Shown here: positions 12,701-23,900 of the stretch, piece after piece
Layout: every line of letters starts with the position of its first letter
Position numbering within the stretch: the first letter of the stretch is position 1
Assembly: GCA_940671915.1 (NCBI GenBank)
Contig: CALNVZ010003426.1
Location: 10,566,223 to 10,630,222, forward strand
Source: Paracentrotus lividus
Lineage: Eukaryota; Echinodermata; Echinoidea; Camarodonta; Echinidae
Length of the DNA: 64,000 bases
Direction: 5' to 3'
Program-made: the position numbers and the translations under genes
The notes under the pieces: generated by a model
What the model saw: only the letters and a program-made list of their open reading frames with translations
Database searches by the model: none
What the model was told of the DNA's origin: nothing

Positions 12701-15700
12701 GTTTCAGGTAAATTCGGCTCCCCTTACTTTCAGATCATTTGGGCGCCCTATAAGTGTAAGCTCAATTTGGCGCCCCTAATTTAAAAATCGATTTGACGCC
12801 CCCTTAACTTCAATTCAGTGTCCCCATAACTTTCAGGTCATCTTGGCGCCCTTACGTGTAAGCTCAATTTGGCGCCGCTAATAATGTTGAACATAAATTT
12901 GAAACGTAAAAAAAACCCAAAAATAATAATATAAAATAAAAAGAATAAAAAATGTAACGTGAAAACAAATAAATATAAATGTTTTGAAGGATGCATTCGA
13001 ATGATTAGAAAACAGGACATTTTACGCGTTCCTCGACACAATGTAATAAATCAATGGGAAAAGATGATGCGAGCGCGAAGCGCGAGCGAAAATTTTGCTA
13101 TGTATATACAAACCAGGAGGCATGGAATTTTAAAATTTTGCTATTTCTAGATTGAGACCATTTTAAAGACCCCTTGTTTTTTTAGCGTGTTTTTGAGGCC
13201 CCTTAGTTTCACGTAAATTCGGCACCCCTCCCTTAGTTTAGGATATAGTTGGAGCCACTAAGTTTAAGATAAATTTGGCACCCCTAAGTCTCAGGTCAAT
13301 TCAGCACCTCTTAAGTTTCAGATCATATTTGCGCCCCTACATTTGATCTAAATTTGGCGCCTTTACGTTTAAGATCATTTTGGCGCCCCTCTAGGTTTAT
13401 CGATTTTGCCCCCCCTAAATTTAAGGTCGATTTTGCGCCCCTAAGTTTAAGATCGATTTTGCGCCCCTCCTAAATCTAAGGTCGATTTGGCGCCCCCACT
13501 TAAGTTTCGGGTCAATTTGGCGCCCCCACGTTAAGCTCATTTTGGCGCCCCTCTAATTTTAAGTTTGATTTGGCGCCCCCCTAAATTTAAGGTCGATTTG
13601 GCGTCCCACCTATGTTGAAGGTCAATTTGGCGCCCCTTAGCTTAAGGTCCATTCGGCGCCCATAAGTTTATTGGTGTTGCTTAGTTTACTGTCGATTTGG
13701 CGCCCCTAATTTTTTTAAGGGGGCCCCCTTCCCCTCTCCCTTTTTCGATTTGGCGCCCTTACTTAATTCAAGGTCGATTCGGCGCCCCTAAGTTTACTAT
13801 CAATTAGGCGCCCCCTCCGCTTCAGTTCAATTTGTCGCCCCGTCTAAGTTTCGGGTCATTTTGGCGCCCTACGTTTAAGCTCAAGTTGGCTCCCCCGTAG
13901 TTTAATATCGATTTGGCGCCCCCTAATATTAAGGTCGATTTGGCGCCCCTTAGTTTACTGTCGATTTGGCGCCCCCCTAAATTTAAGGTCGATTTGCCCC
14001 CACCTAAGTTTCGGGTCAATTTGGCGCCCCCATTGTAAGCTCATTTTGGCGCCCCCTAATTTTATTTTGATTTGGCGCCCCCTAAATTTAAGGTCGATTT
14101 GGCGTCCCACCTATGTTGAAGGTCAATTTGGCGCCCCTTAGCTAAAGGTCCATTCGGCGCCCATACGTTTATTGGCGTTGCTTAGTTTACTGTCGATTTG
14201 GCGCCCTAATTTTTTAAGGGGCCCCCTTCCCCTCTCCCTTTTTCGATTTGGCGCCCTTACTTAATTCAAGGTCGATTCGGCGCCCCTAAGTTTACTATCA
14301 TTAGGCGCCCCCTCCGCTTCAGTTCAATTTGTCGCCCCGTCTAAGTTTCGGGTCATTTTGGCGCCCTACGTTTAAGCTCAAGTTGGCTCCCCCGTAGTTT
14401 AATATCGATTTGGCGCCCCTAATATTAAGGTCGATTTGGCGCCCTATAAGTTATAGGTCAATTTGGCGCCCCTTAGTTTACTGTCGATTTGCGCCCCCCC
14501 CCCTTTTCCTTTCTCTTTTCCCCTTTTTTCCCTTCTCTTTTTTTTCCTCCTTTTTTCTTCTTTCTTTTTTTCCTTCCTTTCTCCCTTTTTCTTCCTCTTT
14601 TCGGCGCCCCCCCTCTGCGCGCCCCCGGGGGCCCGGGCCGCGTAAAGCCCCCCCCCAGAATACGCGCATGCATCTGAACAGAATCAGAACTCCCGCTTTT
14701 TTATTCATATCAAGGTCGGAGCAACTCGTATAAAAGAACTTGATAACTCGGCATTAACTCGGCTTTACTCGCAATACACTCTCTTTCACTCGGGACAAGA
14801 TCGCAATAACTCGAGAACAACTCGCTACTACTCGTTGTTTACTCTTCGCTACTCGCACTGAACTCTGTTCAACTCGTATTGAACTCGCATTGGAATATTT
14901 ACAAGCATGAAAAAATGTGTCATTTTCTCGCGAGTTTCCGCGAGTTGGAGCTCGCGGAAGCTCGCAAGGACTCGTACTAGACTCTCGGCTCTGTGTGAAC
15001 GTAGCATGAGCTTTCCGTTTATGTAGACCAAAATGAATTTATTTAGGTCGAATTGTCTTTTGCAACCTTTACCTCAACCCATTAAAATCAAAATATTATT
15101 AGAAATTTAATTTTCCATGAAAACATACCATAAAACACAAAAAGTATTACAGACAAAAATGATCCAACAGAGTGCAAGGCATATACTTTGCCGATATATT
15201 TAGGCAATAACATTACTGAACATCATGCCGAGAAGATGGTAAACTGATATATACACTGTCCGTCATAAAGGTGGAATATTTTTTGCCGCTATAGCGACAT
15301 GATTTTGCTCTAACTTTAATGTCTTGAATATGATTGTCCCTACTTTTACTTTTTGGGACCCTGGCTATATCTTGGACATTCTCTCAACCCTTCACGTGCA
15401 CCTTTTTCCAAAAAAAGTTTTGTCAACCCCCGTGATGCCCATTTTTGTTATTTTTTCTCATTTTGGGACCCCTTTTTGTTTTCCCGGCCGATCAAGCCCC
15501 CCTCAGTCCTACCCCCAGGAAACGCGACTGAGACGAACTGTTTTATATTGTTCTTTAAGTTAAATCTATATTTCTGGGGACAGGCTAAGGTCTCTTGTCT
15601 AGGGGAGGGGTTGAAGTAAAAAAACGAGATTGGTGAAAATTCGGAATATTTCATTCCATCTTTATGCTGAAAACAAATGAAATGAAAAACCACCTTTAAC

Positions 15701-17888
15701 CCTTAAATATAATCATTTTCCCCTTAAATTTTGTTTAGCCTTGATGACAAGGCTGTAAATAGCCATTATTGATAATATTTTATTTTGATTTATGTTTCGT
15801 TGAGATTTTACGATACCACTTAGGGAAGATAGAAATTTCCATGGTGTAAAAATGAATAAAATGAATGTTGAACCCCAATCAAAATAAGTTTTGACCCCTC
15901 CCCTAGACAAAAGAGTCGAGCCTGTAACCATAAATCTAGATTTAAGTTAAAGAACAATAACAAATCTCCACCTCATGTTTCCATTGGGTAGGACTAAAGG
16001 GGCCTTGGTGGGTCGCGTGAACAAAAAAGGGCCCCCAAAATAAGAAAAAATGACGAAAATGGTCATCCTCTGGGGGTGACAAACTTTTTTGAAGAAAAAT
16101 CACCGGGAAGGGTTGAGGGAGCGTCTAAGATATACCCAGGATCCCAGAAAGTGAAAGCGGTGAAAAACACATTCAAGAAATTAATAACGGAGCAACATAA
16201 TGTCGATTGAGCCAGAAAAAAATATTCCACCTTTATGACGAACAGTGTATATCATTTGAATGAAGAATTAACATAACGTTTTTTTTAAACAAAATCGCAT
16301 GCAAGCCTAATGTCCTAGTACACCATGTATATACCGCACGTATGCATTAAAAATGGGAAAAGTTTAATGAATCATATACAAACAGAAAAGACGATCCTCT
16401 GGTTTCAAATTATCAACACCTCTTTTATCATTTGATTGTTCTATTATATTGAAGTTTATAATATTATGAATTTCTAACACCCCCCCCCCCCACCATTATG
16501 ACTTTAGAAAATTCCCCTCAACGATATACCAGTATTAAATGCAATAGAAGATAACAAACAAACAAATAAACAGATGTGCTCGTGGCAATTCAGTTATAGG
16601 CATTGGATACTTTAGAAACTACACAACAACAAAAAAAAAAAAAGAATTAATTAACAAATATATGGAATATACAGCTTCGGAAATAATAATTACACCAAGG
16701 ACCTTTTGATAGAAACTTTTATGTCATATCATGACATAAATTTGTGTCACGATAGGGGTCCAGAGTTATGTCATGTTTCCGAGGTTTATGATATGATTTA
16801 CGACTTAAATGATGACATAAAAATTTTTAGCAACAGTACCCAAACCATATTAAATCATATTAAACTCCCATAATGATTCATTCTACTGATTATTTCCCAA
16901 GCTGTGTGAATTATGATTTTTCTACAGACTACGGGAGAAACCTTGAATTATTATCATGTAGATTATATTTCATATTCTTGAAATGCACTGCGATAGGCCT
17001 ATGTTCTAATACCTACATGTAAACAATTCACATTATTTTATGTGTCTTTCCAATGTATAGGTAACAACGTATTAAATTAGCATTGTGAATGAATAAACTA
17101 TACTTGTAATTGCGGTTACAGCTCATTGTTCTCAAGGTTAGTTTGTCTGAAGGTTCGTTGTTCCGAAGGTTGGATCTTCCAAACACGTAAATTTCCTATA
17201 CCGAGATGTTTATTTGTCAGCAAACTAAATAAGCTTCGTTCTTCCAAACATCTGTTGCATTACTCCGAAGGTTCATTCGTCCGAAAATGGTATAGAGTTC
17301 TTCTGGACATGCGAAAATGAAATCGGGTTTGTTATCCCGAAGGTTCATTTGTCCGAAAATGAAAAAGGGTTTGTTGTACCGAAGGTTCGTCCGTCCGAAA
17401 TGAAATAGGGGTTCATTCGTCCAAAAATGAAATAGGGTTCATTCGTCCAAAAATGAAATTGGGTTCACTCGTCCAAAAATGAAATAGGGTTCTTCGCTTT
17501 TCCAATTTAACACTCAGATTCATAATGCCATTCATTCTAGTTCTGAAATGCATTACCCTAAAATTAAAAATAAACAATCTATAAAACTAATCAGATATCA
17601 AGGACCTCGAATGTGGAATTCTTTAAATAATATTTTTTAATGCAATAATCCTAATTCATTCAAATACAAGATGAAATCCAACTTGCTATCAGGCTATGCT
17701 CACTAACTATCTACGGTGTATTTTTACCCCCATTTCCCCCTTCTCTCCCTTCGTAGGATTGTGTATTTTGTAAAAATTTGTATTTTGCATTATGACTTTA
17801 TTTGAGTAATTTGTAATTTATGTTATAACTCTGTAACGATTTGGAAAATAAAACAACTTTGAATTGAATTGAATTGAATTTCATTTTC

Positions 17889-17949
<61 letters not shown>

Positions 17950-20900
17950 GAACGAATGAACCCCATTTCATTTTCGGACGAAAGAACCAATTTCATTTTC
18001 AGATGAATGAATCTTCGGACAAACGAACCCTATTTCAGTTTTGGACGAATGAACCTTATTTCACTTTCAAAAGTATTAATCTTTGGACAAGTGGTCATTG
18101 TATTCTAGTTTCCACACAATACTCTTTCCTCGAGCAAGCTTTTAGGTTGTCACGAACAAAATAAAGAGTATTCCAACATAATTATTTAATATTCCTAGTA
18201 AACAGATCTATATCACTCATGGCACTGTTATTTTTTGGTAAAAACTCAAACCGAATATCCAATTAAGAATCCTTTTAAGAATAATCAGCACTGAATACTA
18301 AAATTATCAAAACGCTTTTTAATATTTTTCATTTTCTGTAAATTATTCAAAGTACAATTTTATATAATTTTGTAATATTTTCAAGAAAATATATTAAAAC
18401 AACATAACGTATTAAAAAGTTGATTAAAATTTTACTAAAGATTAAAGAATATTAAACGTCATATCGATCGCCAATCAACAGGTGTAATATAATATAATGT
18501 AGTGACCCGAAAAGAAGAAGAAGACGGCCAATCCACAAAAATCGTTCACTTGCTGGAACCTCTAGGTGCCTGAATACAAAACAGTGAATAGAATGTAGAC
18601 GAAAAGTATAAATACATTTGAGGTAGATTAAAAAACATTATATGTGCAAATCGATCAAAGATGTAAAGAGGGAAAAGTTGATAGATGTATGGTTCTTGGC
18701 TTGGGTATTATTATCATCATCTTCTTCTTCTTCTTCTTCTTCTTCATTATTATAGGTTTCCCCAGTCAATTATAAATTAATAAAGTCAATTTGACATTTC
18801 CAGCAAGCAAATTCATTCAACTCATGATCACGATTAGAAATCAGCATTCAAACTCGTTTATGAGCTCTCGAAATAAGAAAGTCAGAAACCAAATTGCAAA
18901 TTGCGCAAACCAGTTTGACATTACGAGCAATTCTAAATTCAATGACTAATAGCCACACTTCGAGAGGTATCATTTAAATTGAATGAACCTTAACGAATTT
19001 GATTGCATAGAGTTTAAAATTGACCGGGAAAACGTAAATCATACGACGACAGATTCACCTTGACGACGGATATAACTCATCTGAGACAACATCGGGATTA
19101 CGCATAAGAATAGGAAAATGCACAATCATTCAATTGCTGGAATGAAAAGTTTAAAAGTACAATATAAGTACTGCAGTTTAATAGAAATAAAAGTACGATC
19201 CATGATCAGCTAGATCAGAAACAGTGACCTACTTTCAATTTGTTATAGTATACAAATATACAATGACAATCGAGGATCTGGTTAAAACTATTCGCATCGA
19301 AGGAACATCACATAGTACTATTCTCTCGAGGCCATCGGCCCGAGAGAGAAAGTACTATGTGATGTTCCTGAGTGCGAATAGTTTTAACCTGTTCTAGAAA
19401 TGAGTCATTGTATATTTGTTTTATATCCCTTCCACCTTTTAATTTTTTTAATGAACAAAATTATATACCGGTAGTCTATGCTTACCTTTCTTCTGGATCC
19501 AATAAGTACAAGTAGGCCTACTTACAAAGCGCCCGTTTTTGTTCGAGCACCGACGAAAATCTTGCGAGCGCTGAATCGAGTGATTTGATGTCGATCTCAT
19601 CACAACTCACACCATCAATTTGTGAACAAAATTCACGGAATATAGATAGAGCATACTTAATGTTTTCTGATATTAAGGCTGTCAGTCGAGTTCATGAAAT
19701 CCACAATTTCCTCGTCATTATACTGCTGAAATCTCGTTATACCATCAATCTGGCAACTAGTGGAGGCAGCCATTTTGTCTGTTTACAAACAAAAATCAGC
19801 TGTTGCGCACCTGGTCAGTGCATTCAGCTTCAGCTCGCCGAAAGTTTCCCGTGGCATGCGCGCATGCAGTGGGGAATTCAGGTAAAAGCAGCAGAGTAGC
19901 AACCGCTCGGGTGCGCAACTCGTGAATAGGGTGGGGGGGGGTCGGAAAAACGTATAGTCCAGTTTTTCCCTAGGGAAAAAATGTACTATGCGTGACGTCA
20001 TGAAGAAAAACGAACTATTTCTCGAGAAAGTTTTTCTTAGTTAAACTATTCTTTTTCTCCTTGTGTACACTCTCAATGCAAACAATCTTAGATAAGGGAT
20101 ATAATGTACATTATATCCCTTATCTAAGATTGTTTGCATTGAGAGTGTACACAAGGAGAAAAAGAATAGTTTAACAAGAAAACGTTTCTCGAGAAATAGT
20201 TCGTTTTTCTTCATGACGTCACGCATAGTACATTTTTTCCCTAGGGAAAAACTGGACTATACGTTTTTCCGACCCCCCCCCACCCTATTCACGAGTTGCG
20301 CACGCGAGCGGTGCTACTCTGCTGCTTTTACCTGAATTCTCCACTGCATGCGCGCATGCCACGGGAAACTTTCGGCAGGCTGAATGCACTGTATGACCAG
20401 GTGCGCACACGCTGATTTTTGTTTGTAAACAGACAAAATGGCTGCCTCACTAGTTGCCAGATTGATGGTAATAACGGAAGATTTCAGCAGTATAATGACG
20501 AGGAATTGTGGATTTCATGAACTCGACTGACAGCGTTAATACTCAGAAAACATAAAGTATGCTGTATTTATCCCGTGAATTTTGTTCACAAATTGATGGT
20601 GTGAGTTGTGATGAGATCGACATCAAATCACTCGATTCAGCGCTCGCAAGATTTTTCGTCGATGCTCGAACAAAACGGGCGCTTTGTAAGTACTTGTACT
20701 TATTGGATCCAGAAGAAAGGTAAGCATAGACTATATAATTTTGTTCATTAAAAAAATTAAAAGGTGGAAGGGATATAAAACAAATATACAATGACTCATT
20801 CTCAGAACAGGTTAAAACTATCGCACTCAGGAACATCACATAGTACTATTCTCTCTCGGGCCGATGGCCCTCGAGAGAATAGTACTATGTGATGTTCCTT

Positions 20901-23900
20901 CGATGCGAATAGTTTTACCAGATCTCGATTGTCATTTATATTTGTATACTATGGCGCAGTAACATGTACGACGCATGGCCAACGAACATCATACGCTGGG
21001 TGTGCGTTACACATGCATCGAGCACCGTGCATTTGTTGCGTATTTTAATATGTGTTGTCTATGTATACACTCTGTGTGCGTGTTGCGGGCAATTTTCTCG
21101 AAATTCAATGCGCTTTCTTTGCGTTGTTAACATTTGACAGAAGCGGATCTAGAGGGGGGGGGTTGGGGGGTTGCAACCCCCCCCCCCCCCAAAAAAAAAA
21201 AAAAAAAATCCGGGGACTATTTTAAAATCTTTTAAATGCAAGAAAACGCCATTTTCACACACAGATTTTCAAAAATTTTCCCTACTGTGGGAGGGGAACA
21301 CCCTCCCACACCCTCCCCCCTCGCTCCGCTCGCTTGGACTCGGTCGCTACGCTCCCTCGCATACCACCCCAACCCCCCCCCCTTTATAAAAGCTGGATCC
21401 GCCCCTGTTTGACTGCCGCATGATGTTAAATGAATGAATCTTTTTTCTGATTGTACCAGGGGCAAATAATATAGGATTTCCCAGTTAAATTAGGAAGGTC
21501 GTCACTCGCTTTAATCGGTACGTTCAATTTAGAACGATTTGGCCTTCAATCAACTTTACGGAGTTCAAATTCCTTTTCGCAGCAGTCAAATTTGTGTTTT
21601 GATCATTTTAATTCTGATAAAGTACATTACAGTATCAGGCGCGTATCCAGGATTTGGCACCCCGGGGGGCCCGATGTGAATTTGATTTTGGCGCCCCCCA
21701 GTGGTGGATCCACAAAGGTACATCCTATTTTTTTCCACGTTACACCGGGCGAGCCAAAAGGTACACTAAATTTTTTTCACGTCACGCTGGCCAAGTGACA
21801 AGCGGGGGGGGGGGTTTGAATTTTTTTCGGCCTGCGGCCAACCGGAAGGTCATATATCAACCATAGGGTAGGTTTAGAGGTCAATCGGCTCAAATCAAGC
21901 TTATTTTTACGGGCCCGTAAAGCCCCCCCCCCCCCCAGAATACGCGCAATGAGTATATTCGCAAAACAGTCAATCAAGTTAGCAAAAACGTTATTTGATT
22001 GCGCAATATCGTCATAAGCAGCATTCAGATTCATTCCGGGCAACGGCGTAAATCCGTGTCGAGGAGTGGGGGGGATGAGCGAAATAATTTGCCAACTTGT
22101 CCCGATCTTGTTTGGCTTTCACAAGCACTAAAACACATGGAACGTTATTAATACCCATATAGCAGTGGCAGTGGCGGATTTGAGAGGAAGGGAGTGTGAA
22201 TAAAATTTGTCTTTGAATGTATGCTTGTAGCTTCAGTGGCTGCATTGATTACTGTTCATTTTAGTAATGGAAAAAAAAACTAATGCGAGCGCGAAGCGCG
22301 AGCCGAAAATTTTAGCTAAAAGTTGGAGTTATTTGTGCATTATAGTTCCCTTTTTAGTATCAGCGAGCGCGAAGCGCGAGCCGAAAATTTTAAGCTGAAA
22401 TTGGATATGTTTGTGCATTAAAGGTCCTATATAGTATTTGCGAGCAGGAAAAAAAAAAATAAAAACGAAAAACAAAAATATGTAGTAGAGGCAAAATGGA
22501 TTTGAAAGTGGGGTCTCGATAAAAAATGCACTTTTTCTGAAAAGTGGGACACTTTAGATCAGAGGCATAGATCTAAAGAGAAATTTATTCAGAGAGCGAA
22601 GGAGATACGAAGAAAAGTTGTCTTGAATGTATACTTTAAAGAATCATAATGGCTGCCTTGATTCCAGTTTATTTTAGTAATTGAACTAAGTAATGCGAGC
22701 GGGGAGCGCAAGCCGAAAATTTTGAGATAAAGGTTTGAGATATTTGTGCATTGTAGTTCCTATTTACTATCAGCGAGCGCGAAGCGCGAGCCGAAAATTT
22801 TGAGCTGAAATTGAATATATTTTTGTGCTTTAAAGGTCCTTTATAGTATCTGCGAGCGAGAACAAAGACACACAGTAGAGGCGGCGTCACGAATTTGAAA
22901 GTGGGGTCTCGACGAAAAAAAGGGCACTTTTTCTATAAAAGGGGACACTTTCAGAGGCATAGACCTAAAGAGAAATGTATTCGAAGAGGGAGGGAGTACG
23001 AAGAAAATTTGTCTTTGAATGTATGCTCTTTAAGAAGGTAGTGATTCCTGTTCATTTTAGTAATGGAAAAAGTAATGCGAGCGCGAAGCGCGAGCCCAAA
23101 TGTTTAAGCTAAAAATTGGAGATTATAAATCGTATTTAGTATCAGCGAGAGCGAAGTGCGAGCAGAAAATAATTTAGTATCCATTTAGAAGATACATTTT
23201 ACATACTTTGTTTTAAAAAAAACGGCGATAGAAAACGAAACCACAATCTTTGCTATGAAAATTTTGTGGGCTGCAGGCCCCAATTAAACCCTCCACACAA
23301 CTACATTAATGTTTTTGATTGTCAACAACACCCTTTCCGAAGGTTTGTCCCCAGACGAAATGAGGGGGTGTATTGGGTTTTGGCAGACGTGTATCAATAA
23401 AAAACATTGGATCCAACCTTTTTATACTTAGGTTACTGTTTGTTACTTAGTGCGAGGTCGCATAACGACCGAGCAGAAAAAATTTGGGGTTTTGGGAGTA
23501 AAAAAAAGGCACTTTAGAGTATTGATAGCGCTATTTTAACCAATAACACAATTATCTAGAGTAATTTTTTTAAATTTCTTTCTTGAAAACTGGGGGGGAT
23601 GTTTGTACAGGGCATCCCCCCCTCCCCAAAATCTGGGGGGATGTATCCCCCCCATCCCCCCCGGGATTTACGCCCTTGATTCCGGGTATTCAATTAGCAC
23701 AGCATTCAAATTAGGCTATTATAGGAATAATGCATTACGCGGAGTTGTTTAGCGAGTGTGCAGTGCACGCAGAGGTTTCTTCTGAGCATGCGCACTCGAC
23801 ACGAGCCGGAGGAGTGTGCATGCGAAGAAGAAACCTCGAGTGCACTGCATATCGCTGAACAACGACGGGAAAATGCATTATTCCTTTTATAAGATGGCTA

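Larger units (their letters stand above)
10288..15007. mobile_element. 4.7-kb inverted-repeat DNA element rich in ACTCG motifs
   Basis: The ends are ATGCTACGTTCACACAGA and TCTGTGTGAACGTAGCAT, followed inward by CCGAGAG. The terminal 400 bases at the left and 300 at the right are full of GAGTT/AACTCG motifs. A 25-codon ATG frame at 10821-10898 (MPRRAKRIKTLKD) may be the start of a lost basic protein. Another element (11032-14668) is inserted inside. Confidence 0.65.
19244..20952. repeat. 1.7-kb near-perfect palindrome
   Basis: The arm 19244-about 20108 is the reverse complement of about 20109-20952, with scattered substitutions and single-base indels. The centre reads GGATATAATGTACATTATAT. 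Each arm contains a smaller palindrome (AACATCACATAGTACTATTC and its complement near 19310-19360 and 20835-20890). The mismatches show it is not simply one strand read twice. Confidence 0.9.

Noticed and set aside
11186-13150. Short frames inside the 465-bp tandem units
   Set aside because: Not conserved between units and interrupted; treated as repeat DNA.
14410-14733. Phe/Pro-rich and Lys/Arg/Gly-rich frames on both strands
   Set aside because: Low-complexity pyrimidine tract at the end of the minisatellite element.
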